From: Methanoculleus frigidifontis
Lineage (GTDB): Archaea > Halobacteriota > Methanomicrobia > Methanomicrobiales > Methanoculleaceae
Assembly (NCBI RefSeq): GCF_030464345.1
Contig: NZ_VCYH01000004.1
Coordinates: 186,001 to 250,000, forward strand
Reading direction: 5' to 3'
DNA: 64,000 nt
Below are positions 42,639-50,372 of the stretch, piece by piece. The notes below the pieces were generated by a model that saw nothing but the letters and a program-made list of their open reading frames with translations, was not told the DNA's origin and did no database searches. How positions within the stretch are numbered: the stretch's first letter is position 1; each line of letters starts with the position of its first letter. The position numbers and the translations under genes were made by a program.

Positions 42639-44205
42639 TACCCTCACGTTCGCCCTGGTGACCGTCGTGTACCTCCTGATGGTCATCTGCCTCGGCTATC
42701 TCGGCTACCGGAAGACCCGGGGACACGACGACTACATGGTCGCCGGGAGGAAGATCCACCCGGTCGTCCTCGCACTCTCCTACGGCGCCACCTTCATCTC
42801 CACCTCAGCGATCATCGGTTTCGGCGGTGCGGCGGCGCAGCTCGGGATGGGACTGATGTGGCTGACCGTCCTCTGCATCGGCGTCGGCGTCCTCATCGCC
42901 TTCGTGATCTTCGGAAAGAGAACCCGGCGGATCGGGCAGCGCGTCAGCGCAGTCACCTTCCCGGATCTGATAGGGAAGTGCTACGGCTCGCCCTTCTTAC
43001 AGACCTTCACCGGCATTCTGATTGTCGTCGGCATGCCGCTCTATACCGCCGCAATCCTGATTGGCGGAGCGCAGTTCATCACCAGTACGCTCCAGATCCC
43101 GTACGATACGGCGCTGCTCGCTTTCGCCGCAGTCGTCGCACTCTACGTCGTGATCGGAGGCCTCATCGCCGTCATGTACACCGACGCCCTCCAGGGCGCG
43201 ATCATGCTCGTCGGCATGACGGCGCTGCTCGTGCTCACCTACACGCTCCTCGGGGGCGTTATAAACGCCCACGCAGCACTAGACGCGCTCTCGGGTCAGG
43301 TGCCCTCCGCGCTTGCGGCCGCCGGGATGACCGGGTGGGCGTCGATGCCGGAGCTCGGGTCTCCGATCTGGTATACCCTGATAACCACCCTCGTCCTCGG
43401 CGTCGGGATCGGTGTCCTCGCCCAGCCGCAGCTCGCCGTCAGATTCATGACGGTCAAGGATAGCAGGGCGCTCAACAGGGCGGTGCTGGTCGGCGGACCG
43501 TTCATCCTGATGATGACCGGTGTCGCCTTCACGGTCGGGCCGCTGACCAACGTCTACTTCTACCAGACCGAAGGCGTCATTGCCCTGCAGGCGGCGACGA
43601 ACGGGAACATCGATACGATCATCCCAAACTACATCAACACGGCGATGCCGGACCTCTTCGTCATCGTCTTCATGCTGGCGCTCCTCGCCGCCGCCATGTC
43701 GACCTTAAGCTCGCTCTTCCACACCATGGGGACGAGTCTCGGGTACGATATCTGGCGGCATACCCGGCGCGAGAAGCCGTCGATGCGGACGATCCAGCTC
43801 GCCACCATAGCCATGATCGTCGTCTCGGTCCTGCTCGCCTACGTCATGCCCGGCAGCATCATCGCCCGGGCGACGGCGATGTTCATGGGTCTTGGCGCCG
43901 CCGCGTTCCTCCCGGCCTATGTCCAGGCGCTCTTCTCGGAGCGGCCGTCGCTGCGGGCCGCGAAGTACAGCATGGTGACGGGTGCCGTCGTCTGGTTTGT
44001 CTGGACGGCCTTTATCCACGTAAAAGAGTCTGCAGTGCTCGGCCTTGCAGAGCTCCTCTTCGGTGCGGAGAGCCTCCTCCCGATGCCGTGGCCGGTCATC
44101 GACCCGCTGGTCATCGCCCTGCCCCTCTCGGCCGCTGCGCTGGGAGTGGGCTGGCTGGTCGATCGGAACCTGGCGCCGGCTCCGGGTTCAACCGACGCAT
44201 CCTAA
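42628..44205 (+). CDS. Sodium:solute symporter (SSS family)
   Basis: 525 residues with about thirteen membrane helices. The N-terminal GYLGYRKTRGHDDYMVAGRK and YGATFISTSAIIGFGGAAAQ blocks are the SSS signature; VALYVVIGGLIAVMYTDALQ and AALLAAAMSTLSSLFHTMGT are also diagnostic. It imports a small solute (sugar, proline, pantothenate or carboxylate class) with sodium; the substrate is not resolvable. I start at 42628, 5 nt after GGATGAT; an ATG at 42619 is in frame. A long T-run terminates it. Confidence 0.9.
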   Translation: MAVDTLTFALVTVVYLLMVICLGYLGYRKTRGHDDYMVAGRKIHPVVLALSYGATFISTSAIIGFGGAAAQLGMGLMWLTVLCIGVGVLIAFVIFGKRTRRIGQRVSAVTFPDLIGKCYGSPFLQTFTGILIVVGMPLYTAAILIGGAQFITSTLQIPYDTALLAFAAVVALYVVIGGLIAVMYTDALQGAIMLVGMTALLVLTYTLLGGVINAHAALDALSGQVPSALAAAGMTGWASMPELGSPIWYTLITTLVLGVGIGVLAQPQLAVRFMTVKDSRALNRAVLVGGPFILMMTGVAFTVGPLTNVYFYQTEGVIALQAATNGNIDTIIPNYINTAMPDLFVIVFMLALLAAAMSTLSSLFHTMGTSLGYDIWRHTRREKPSMRTIQLATIAMIVVSVLLAYVMPGSIIARATAMFMGLGAAAFLPAYVQALFSERPSLRAAKYSMVTGAVVWFVWTAFIHVKESAVLGLAELLFGAESLLPMPWPVIDPLVIALPLSAAALGVGWLVDRNLAPAPGSTDAS

Positions 44206-44206
44206 C

Positions 44207-44251
44207 TTTTTTTTCAAAAAAAGCGATCTCTGATGCGGCAGGCATCAGAGA
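44207..44251. terminator. Bidirectional terminator between symporter and thioredoxin genes
   Basis: Rightward: eight T residues right after the symporter stop. Leftward: a 10-bp perfect hairpin (arms 44227-44236 and 44242-44251, loop GGCAG on the + strand), then TCGC and seven T residues, which looks like a bacterial intrinsic terminator overlapping the thioredoxin stop. Confidence 0.75.
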
Positions 44252-44664
44252 GAGGCGAAAGAGCGCTCCATGCGTGCCAGGATGACGGATTTCGGCTGCA
44301 CCCCGATGATCCGCTCGACCAGCTGGCCGTTCGCAAAGAACAGGATCGTCGGAATCGCAGATATCCCGAAGCTTGCAGCAGTGCGGTTGTTCTCATCGAC
44401 GTTGCACTTGCCGAACGTAACCCTTCCCGCATACTCGCCGGCCAGCTCTTCGATCGTCGGGGCAACCATCCGGCACGGACCGCACCACTCCGCCCAGAAG
44501 TCGACGACAACGTAGGCATGTTTGCGGATGGTCTCGGCAAAATTCATATCGGTGAGCTCCAGCACACCACCCTCCGGCTGTTTCATCGCAGCCTCCTGCA
44601 TCTGACGGAGCCGCTGCTGCCGCAGGCGTTCCAGTTCATCATCTTCAAGTTTCTTCTCCTCCAT
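44245..44664 (-). CDS. trxA: Thioredoxin with N-terminal charged helix
   Basis: 139 residues. The C-terminal 105 residues are a normal thioredoxin: VVVDFWAEWCGPCRMVAP (active-site CGPC near 62-65), cis-Pro in SAIPTILFF. The first 30 residues (EEKKLEDDELERLRQQRLRQ) form a charged helix closely resembling the N-terminus of PDCD5-like proteins and unusual for thioredoxin. It reduces disulfides and is likely served by the glutaredoxin-thioredoxin reductase fusion at 55.7 kb. GATATATACC about 25 nt before the start is its TATA box. Confidence 0.93.
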   Translation of the reverse strand: MEEKKLEDDELERLRQQRLRQMQEAAMKQPEGGVLELTDMNFAETIRKHAYVVVDFWAEWCGPCRMVAPTIEELAGEYAGRVTFGKCNVDENNRTAASFGISAIPTILFFANGQLVERIIGVQPKSVILARMERSFASL

Positions 44665-44685
44665 AGAAGTGAGGTTAGTGAGGAG

Positions 44686-44696
44686 GAGGTATATAT
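44686..44696 (-). promoter_or_regulatory. TATA box of the thioredoxin gene
   Basis: GATATATACC on the minus strand is centred about 26 nt before the ATG, implying a leaderless or nearly leaderless mRNA. Confidence 0.55.
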
Positions 44697-44791
44697 CGGT
44701 GTTGCGATCGGCAGCCGTCCCGGAGAAAAAACGGCATGCAAACGTATATATGGTCCCACATACAATGAAGTATAGCTCTCATACTATGAGG

Positions 44792-44866
44792 AGCGAGGTG
44801 GGGTAGTCAGGAAATCCCGACGGGCTCATAACCCGTAGATCGATGGTTCAAATCCATCCCTCGCTA
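44792..44866 (+). tRNA. Initiator tRNA-Met (anticodon CAT)
   Basis: Acceptor AGCGAGG (44792-44798) pairs with CCTCGCT (44859-44865), discriminator A. The anticodon loop CTCATAA is closed by ACGGG/CCCGT, giving three consecutive G:C pairs next to the loop. These pairs and the A1:U72 end are initiator features. The T loop TTCAAAT is present. CCA is not encoded. GTATAG about 20 nt upstream is the likely promoter. Confidence 0.93.
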
Positions 44867-45082
44867 TAGAGATTGTTCTTCTTCTTCGTCCCTGTTTCAC
44901 CGTTGCATCAGACCTTTCTGCGCCCTGTCCGGCAGATGTTTCGAGAGCCCCCATGACCAGAACTGCACATGGGATGGCAGAAGAATCGGTAGCGCCCTAC
45001 GAAACAACTGATGCTACCTTTGTTGAGATCGTCTCCGGGCATTCCCGATCGGTTGCAATCCGGGGCACGGCGTTCCATTGGG

Positions 45083-45218
45083 TATCGCCATGACTGCCCC
45101 GTCCCTGGGGGCGGGGGAGGAGGCCGGAGGCCGGGTGAGGTGGGGGGTGAGGTGTGCGGATCTTTTGCGTAAGACGGGGGAGGGGGAGACCCCTGTCAGC
45201 CCCACCCCCATGGCGATA
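45083..45218. repeat. 136-bp element with 10-bp inverted ends
   Basis: TATCGCCATG (45083-45092) and CATGGCGATA (45209-45218) are perfect inverted copies. The interior is purine-skewed (GGTGAGGTGGGGGGTGAGG, GACGGGGGAGGGGGAGACCC). It could be a miniature mobile element or a structured RNA. Confidence 0.5.
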
Positions 45219-45409
45219 GCCACCACAGTCCGCGGCATGAGGGCATGCGTGAGAGAAAAGGCCGAACTTCGGGAACAGGCCCGGTTCGGCACCAATCTCG
45301 TCAGGGAAGAATGACAGCCGGAAGAGAGCTTCACCAAAGCCCGATCATGGAAATCTTCTCCCCAGGGTATTTTTTATCATGAATGCCGGTTGGTGCGCAA
45401 ACGTAATTT

Positions 45410-45471
45410 CGGTCGGATTCTCTGAGATCACTATCAGTGATATGCTGGAGCACTACCGAAGAATCCGACCG
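45410..45471. repeat. Nested inverted repeats downstream of purF
   Basis: Outer arms CGGTCGGATTCT (45410-45421) and AGAATCCGACCG (45460-45471) are perfect 12-bp inverted copies. Inside, ATCACT-ATC-AGTGAT (45427-45441) is a second perfect inverted repeat. Confidence 0.7.
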
Positions 45472-45554
45472 GATCTGCGTTGACAATTTCGGGGAGATTC
45501 AGCCGATCCGTGAGGGATCTCCTCGTATATCACGGTTCACGCCCGGAATCGGTG

Positions 45555-45560
45555 AAAAAA
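45555..45560 (-). terminator. Oligo-T terminator after purF
   Basis: Six T residues on the minus strand begin 3 nt after the purF stop codon. Confidence 0.55.
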
Positions 45561-45562
45561 GA

Positions 45563-46999
45563 TCAGGAGGTTTCCTGCTCGGTCCCGAACCGTTTGAGGT
45601 TCGACTGGTATGTGCCGTCGACGTAGGTGACGGCGCGGCGGCAGGACTTCTCTCCCGGGATCTCAACCGGATAGTGGCCGGTCAGGCAGCCGGTGCAGAG
45701 GTTGGACGCATCGATCCCGATCGCCTCCACCAGGTCCTCAAGAGAGATGTAGGTGAGGGACGTCGCTGCAATGCTGTCTCTGACCGCCTCCTCTTCTTTC
45801 CCGCTCGCAATCAGCTCCGTCCGTGTGGGCATATCGACACCCAGGTAGCAGGGGGCTATGATGGGAGGCGAGCCCACCCGCACGTGCACCTCATCGGCGC
45901 CTGCCTCCCGGATCATCTCCACGATCCGCCGCGAGGTCGTCCCGCGGACGATCGAGTCGTCGACCAGCACCACCTTCCGGTCTTTGAGGTTGCCCCGGAT
46001 CGGGTTTAGTTTGATCCTGACCGCCTGCTCCCGCTGCCTCTGGGTCGGCATGATGAACGTCCTGCCCATGTAGCGGTTCTTCATCAGGCCTTCGAGGAAC
46101 GGGCAGCCCGAACGCACGGCATACCCGGCCGCATAGGCCGTGCCCGAGTCGGGCACCGGGCAGACGATGTCGGGCTTGAGGCGGTCCGACTCGTAGAGTT
46201 TCTGCCCGATACTCTGCCGCACATCGTAGACGAGGATGCCGTCCATGACGGAATCAGCCCGGGCAAAGTAGACGTACTCGAAGATGCAGTGCGCCGTATG
46301 GCTTGCAACCGCAATCTGCGTCGACGAAAAACCGCTTTCGTTCAGGGTGACGAGTTCGCCGGGTCTGATGTCCCGGACAAACGTTCCCCCGAGTGCATCC
46401 ACCGCCACGCTCTCCGAGGCGACGACGTATCCCTGCTCCGTCTTCCCAATGCAGAGCGGTTTGATACCCATCGGATCGCGGAAGGCGTACAGCGTGTCGT
46501 TCAGCATGATGACGACGGAGTACGAACCCTGCAGGCGCCGCATGCAGAGAAGCACCGCGTCCTCCATACTGTTTGAGACACGGAGCTCGTCGGCGATGAT
46601 GTTTGCGATGACCTCGGTATCGGTGGTCGTGCAGAAGATCTGCCCGCGCTGTTCGTACTCCTGCCGGAGAGCGGGCGTGTTGACCAGGTTGCCGTTATGA
46701 ATGATCGCAAGGTGCCGTCCGGCGTACCTGAAGTTGAAGGGCTGAACGTTCTCGGGAATCTTTGCGCCGGTGGTCGGATACCGGACGTGCCCGACACCGA
46801 CGCTCCCTTTCAGGCTGCAGAGAATCTCCTCGTCGAACACCTCGGCAACGAGCCCCTGCCCTTTGTGTTTATAGAGTGTTTTCCCGTCAAAAGTGGAGAG
46901 CCCTGCGCTCTCCTGCCCGCGGTGCTGGAGAGCGTACAGGGCATAATACAGCTGGAACGAAACACCGCCAGCATCGACGATGCCAACGATACCACACAT
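45563..46999 (-). CDS. purF: Amidophosphoribosyltransferase
   Basis: Makes phosphoribosylamine from PRPP and glutamine, the first committed step of purine synthesis. 478 residues. MCGIVGIVD places the catalytic N-terminal Cys right after Met; LQHRGQESAGLS and GHVRYPTTG complete the glutaminase domain. The PRTase domain has VVLVDDSIVRGTTSRRIVEM. C-terminal cysteines (LCTGCLTGHYP) may bind an iron-sulphur cluster as in the Bacillus-type enzyme. The ribosomal L37e gene lies 9 nt before its start, so it is probably cotranscribed with the RNA genes upstream. Confidence 0.96.
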   Translation of the reverse strand: MCGIVGIVDAGGVSFQLYYALYALQHRGQESAGLSTFDGKTLYKHKGQGLVAEVFDEEILCSLKGSVGVGHVRYPTTGAKIPENVQPFNFRYAGRHLAIIHNGNLVNTPALRQEYEQRGQIFCTTTDTEVIANIIADELRVSNSMEDAVLLCMRRLQGSYSVVIMLNDTLYAFRDPMGIKPLCIGKTEQGYVVASESVAVDALGGTFVRDIRPGELVTLNESGFSSTQIAVASHTAHCIFEYVYFARADSVMDGILVYDVRQSIGQKLYESDRLKPDIVCPVPDSGTAYAAGYAVRSGCPFLEGLMKNRYMGRTFIMPTQRQREQAVRIKLNPIRGNLKDRKVVLVDDSIVRGTTSRRIVEMIREAGADEVHVRVGSPPIIAPCYLGVDMPTRTELIASGKEEEAVRDSIAATSLTYISLEDLVEAIGIDASNLCTGCLTGHYPVEIPGEKSCRRAVTYVDGTYQSNLKRFGTEQETS

Positions 47000-47008
47000 G
47001 ATACAACT

Positions 47009-47191
47009 CTAGTGGGTCGGTACCTTCGCTTTCTTGTCGGTCCAGTTGTAGCTGCGCATCCTGCTGCTCCGCCCGAAACCGCAGGAGGAGCAGACCTTGT
47101 GCCGTGCGTGGTAGGAGATCCTCCCACACCGCCTGCATGCGATGTGCGTCTTCTTATTCCGCTTTCCCATTGAAGGTGTGCCTTTACTCAT
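47009..47191 (-). CDS. rpl37e: Large-subunit ribosomal protein L37e
   Basis: 60 residues with the zinc-binding pattern [20 protein letters not shown] and the conserved opening [16 protein letters not shown]. It is archaeal/eukaryotic-specific and sits near the exit tunnel. It lies between the LSm gene (14 nt upstream) and purF (9 nt downstream). The LSm-L37e pairing is a classic conserved archaeal gene pair. Confidence 0.97.
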   Translation of the reverse strand: MSKGTPSMGKRNKKTHIACRRCGRISYHARHKVCSSCGFGRSSRMRSYNWTDKKAKVPTH

Positions 47192-47205
47192 GTCGTATCA
47201 CCTGA

Positions 47206-47547
<342 letters not shown>

Positions 47548-47555
47548 CTGCAACA

Positions 47556-48053
47556 ATGTCCAGGATAACCGTAAAAAAGCGCCACACCATCAGGAAATCG
47601 CATCTCACCGAGCTGAAGGCCAATCTCCAGGATCAGATCGGTGATGCAGCCGCACTCTTCGTCACCGACCGCATCGAACGCGTGGAGACCGATACCGACC
47701 TCAATATCTACCTGGTCGACAGAAAGCCGCAGCTGATGCGGCACGGAACGTGGGTCTTTCCGACCGTGCGGGGGCTCGTCGAGCACCCCCTCTCCGCCCG
47801 GAAGGTCGTCGTCGACCAGGGTGCAATCAGGTTCGTCGTGAACGGAGCGGATATTATGCGTCCCGGCATTGTGGAGATCGGGGACGACGTCCGGGCGGGA
47901 GCGCCGGTGCAGATCGTCGAAGAGCGCCACGGCAAACCGCTCGCCGTGGGGGTCGCACTCCTCGATGCCGCAGAGATGAGGGGACAGGAGAAAGGAAAAT
48001 CCGTCAAAAACATCCACTATGTCGGGGACGACATCTGGAACCTGGAGATATAG
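47556..48053 (+). CDS. PUA-domain RNA-binding protein
   Basis: 165 residues. The N-terminal part (ITVKKRHTIRKSHLTELKAN) is a small basic domain; the C-terminal 80 residues are a PUA domain (HPLSARKVVVDQGAIRFVVN, GADIMRPGIVEIGDDVRAGA). This two-domain form resembles archaeal relatives of the translation factor MCT-1/DENR-type density-regulated proteins. A role in ribosome or tRNA binding is likely. I start at 47556 because of GAGGT and TATA spacing; in-frame ATGs at 47541 and 47475 are less likely. Confidence 0.85.
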   Translation: MSRITVKKRHTIRKSHLTELKANLQDQIGDAAALFVTDRIERVETDTDLNIYLVDRKPQLMRHGTWVFPTVRGLVEHPLSARKVVVDQGAIRFVVNGADIMRPGIVEIGDDVRAGAPVQIVEERHGKPLAVGVALLDAAEMRGQEKGKSVKNIHYVGDDIWNLEI

Positions 48054-48102
48054 CGCGGAAAATAAAGATACTATTAAATAAAATTCATTCAACATTTTTT
48101 TC

Positions 48103-48480
48103 ATGGTTAAGAAGATATTCGATAGCATCCTCGGCAAGGGCAGCCAGAAAAGCGACGAAGACTATATGGAACTCGATCTGGCGTCCTACGAGGGGACGAG
48201 CGAAGGAGAACCGGCCTCGATGTATGTCAAGATTGCAACGATCGCCGATCTCAAGGATACCCCGCGCGTGAAGGACGAAGTCTACAACGGCAACGTCGTC
48301 ATCGTCGATATCGGGCGGCTGAAGATGGACAAGATCACCTTCGAGCGTGTCTTAAAGGATCTCCGGGACGTTGCCCGCGACGTCAACGGTGATATCATCG
48401 GGCTCGGCGACCAGAAGTACGTTGTGATCACCCCCATGTCCGTGAAGGTCTCCCGCGAGAAGATCGGCGGAGGACTGTAG
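48103..48480 (+). CDS. sepF: Archaeal cell-division protein SepF
   Basis: 125 residues. It has an N-terminal amphipathic helix for membrane binding (MVKKIFDSILGKG), a linker, and a C-terminal SepF domain (SMYVKIATIADLKDTPRVKD, VVIVDIGRLKMDKITFERVL). In FtsZ-dividing archaea SepF tethers FtsZ to the membrane. The conserved GDIIGLGDQKYVVITP strand is present. CTATTAAATAA about 30 nt upstream is a TATA box. The next gene starts at its last base. Confidence 0.9.
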   Translation: MVKKIFDSILGKGSQKSDEDYMELDLASYEGTSEGEPASMYVKIATIADLKDTPRVKDEVYNGNVVIVDIGRLKMDKITFERVLKDLRDVARDVNGDIIGLGDQKYVVITPMSVKVSREKIGGGL

Positions 48481-49007
48481 TGCGGAACAGGTATCAGGGC
48501 ACCTGCCCCGGGTGCGGAGAAGAGATCGAGCTCGTCCACCATCGCCTCGAGATCCCGCATTTCTCCGACATCCTGCTCGTGAGCATCGGCTGTGCCAGAT
48601 GCGGCTACCGCCACATCGACACGATCATCCTCGGCGAAGGCGATCCCGTCATGTGGGCAGTGCCGGTCGATGCGCCGGAAGACCTCGCCATCCGGGTCGT
48701 GCGGAGCACCACAGGCACAATAGAGATCCCCGAACTCGGGCTGAAGGTTGAACCCGGCACCGCCTGCGAGGGGTTCGTCACAAATATCGAGGGGGTGCTG
48801 AACCGCTTTGAACAGGCGGTGGCAAACATCCTGATGAACCCTGAGACGGAGGAAGAGCGTACGCAGGCGGAAGGCGTTTTGAGCAGGATACTCGATGCAA
48901 AGAACGGCAGCATCCCGTTTACCCTGATCCTCACGGATCCGGCCGGGAACAGTGCGCTCATCAGCGATAAGGCCCAAAAGACACTCCTGGACTCTTCCGA
49001 GACCTGA
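48480..49007 (+). CDS. ZPR1-type zinc-finger protein
   Basis: 175 residues. The zinc finger CPGCGEEIELVHHRLEIPHF with CARCGYRH is the ZPR1 C4 finger, followed by the ZPR1 beta-rich domain (GLKVEPGTACEGFVTNIEGV). It begins with GTG at the final base of the sepF stop codon, so it is translationally coupled to sepF. Eukaryotic ZPR1 is a dedicated folding chaperone for translation factor eEF1A; archaeal single-domain forms may do the same for aEF1A. Confidence 0.88.
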   Translation: MRNRYQGTCPGCGEEIELVHHRLEIPHFSDILLVSIGCARCGYRHIDTIILGEGDPVMWAVPVDAPEDLAIRVVRSTTGTIEIPELGLKVEPGTACEGFVTNIEGVLNRFEQAVANILMNPETEEERTQAEGVLSRILDAKNGSIPFTLILTDPAGNSALISDKAQKTLLDSSET

Positions 49008-49083
49008 TCTCATTTTTCCCCGGATGCGGGGTTACCATAAAATAGGTGCTCTGCCCACATACGGCCACCGTGAGGTATGAGAA

Positions 49084-49320
49084 ATGGCGCGAACGATAAC
49101 CGTAACCAGGTGGGAGAATGAACAGGATGTCGACAACGCCGTGCACACGATCCGGGCGGAGATGGCGGGGGGACGAGGGCTCTCGCAAGAGACGGAGCGG
49201 GAGATGCAGCACTCCCTCCGCATCGCCGACGCGCACCTCACCGATATGTTCCTGCGGGAGGTCCGGAATCACGTCCCCGAAGCGATGCACTACTTCGAGG
49301 AGCACGGCGGGGGTTCGTAA
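49084..49320 (+). CDS. Small hypothetical protein
   Basis: A 78-residue soluble, predominantly helical protein: TVTRWENEQDVDNAVHTIRA, then REMQHSLRIADAHLTDMFLR and EVRNHVPEAMHYFEEHGGGS. No cysteines, membrane segments or known motif. Base composition and codon use look coding. It stands between ZPR1 and the convergent purM. I do not recognise the family. Confidence 0.6.
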   Translation: MARTITVTRWENEQDVDNAVHTIRAEMAGGRGLSQETEREMQHSLRIADAHLTDMFLREVRNHVPEAMHYFEEHGGGS

Positions 49321-49337
49321 TAGAGACAGGATGCAAT

Positions 49338-49343
49338 AAAAAA
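49338..49343 (-). terminator. Oligo-T terminator after purM
   Basis: Six T residues on the minus strand begin about 37 nt after the purM stop codon. Confidence 0.5.
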
Positions 49344-49379
49344 TACGGGCAGCGGGGGACGTTCGTCCCCTTCCGGCAG

Positions 49380-50372
49380 TTACCGGACCCCGGTTCCCTC
49401 GATCCAGGTGCCGTGCTCGCGCACGACCTCGCCGACGACCCGGGCGTCCGGGATGACCGACCGGATAGCGGGAACGCTCTCCTCGGGAGCGATGAGGGCG
49501 TAGCCCATACCCATGTTGAAGGTGCGGTACATCTCCACCGTCCCGATCTTCCCGGTCTCCTGCAGCCACCGGAAGATCTCCGGGACATCCAGCGGATCGG
49601 TGATCGAAAACCCGAGATCGGAGAGCCGCAGGAAGTTCAGAAGCCCGCCGCCGGTGATGTGGCACATCCCGTGAACGGTGCAGACGTCCGTCACCGCCAG
49701 AACCTCGGCATAGATCCGGGTCGGGGTCAGGAGCTCCTCGCCGATCGTCTTCCCGTTTGCAAGCTCGGTCGCGTACGAGGCGTATGCATCGACGACTCTC
49801 CTGGCGAGGGTCAGCCCGTTGCTGTGCACCCCGCTTGAGGGGACGCCGACGATGCAGTCGCCCGGGGCGATCGCTTCGCCGGTGACGACCTTCTCCTTCT
49901 TCTGGACGCCGAGGCAGGTCCCAGCAAGGTCAAGGCCGTTCACGAGGCCCTGTAAGGTGGCGGTCTCGCCGCCGACGATGTTCATGTTGGCACGACGCGC
50001 ACCCTCGTTGAGCCCCTCGCCTATCTGCTCCATCTTCTCGACGGAGAGCGAATCGGTGGCGATATAGTCGACGAACGCAACCGGCTCCATATTCATGACG
50101 TAGAGGTCGTTGACGTTCATGGCGATGCAGTCGATCCCGACCGTCCGCCAGTCACGGAGCTCGTCTGCGATCAGCATCTTCGTCCCGACGCCGTCGACCG
50201 CAAGGGCGAGCGCGTACTCGCCGAAGTCAATCAGCCCGGCGAAGTGCCCCGCCTTCCCGAGCATCGGGAAAGCGCCTTCCCGCCGGTAGGCGAGCTGCCC
50301 GATCAGGGCACGGACCGCCTGCGCCTCGAGGTCGATGTCCACGCCCGCCTCGCGGTAGGTGTGTTCAGTCAT
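49380..50372 (-). CDS. purM: Phosphoribosylformylglycinamidine cyclo-ligase
   Basis: Makes aminoimidazole ribotide, the fifth step of purine synthesis. 330 residues, normal length. YALALAVDGVGTKMLIADEL, DCIAMNVNDLYVMNMEPVAF, VGGETATLQGLVN and GVHSNGLTLARRV are signature blocks of the AIR synthase fold. Its start lies within the 3' end of the aspartokinase gene (8-nt overlap), so it is cotranscribed with that gene although the pathways differ. Confidence 0.96.
   Translation of the reverse strand: MTEHTYREAGVDIDLEAQAVRALIGQLAYRREGAFPMLGKAGHFAGLIDFGEYALALAVDGVGTKMLIADELRDWRTVGIDCIAMNVNDLYVMNMEPVAFVDYIATDSLSVEKMEQIGEGLNEGARRANMNIVGGETATLQGLVNGLDLAGTCLGVQKKEKVVTGEAIAPGDCIVGVPSSGVHSNGLTLARRVVDAYASYATELANGKTIGEELLTPTRIYAEVLAVTDVCTVHGMCHITGGGLLNFLRLSDLGFSITDPLDVPEIFRWLQETGKIGTVEMYRTFNMGMGYALIAPEESVPAIRSVIPDARVVGEVVREHGTWIEGTGVR

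Larger units (their letters stand above)
44867..45562. other. Gene-free region with inverted repeats
   Basis: I see no credible gene in these 696 bp. It holds two inverted-repeat structures, described separately, and a very G-rich stretch near 45110-45190. ORFs on either strand have biased composition and no recognisable domain. Confidence 0.5.

Noticed and set aside
45014-45337. 107-codon minus-strand gene between tRNA-Met and purF
   Set aside because: No ribosome site, no recognisable domain, and it spans an inverted-repeat element.
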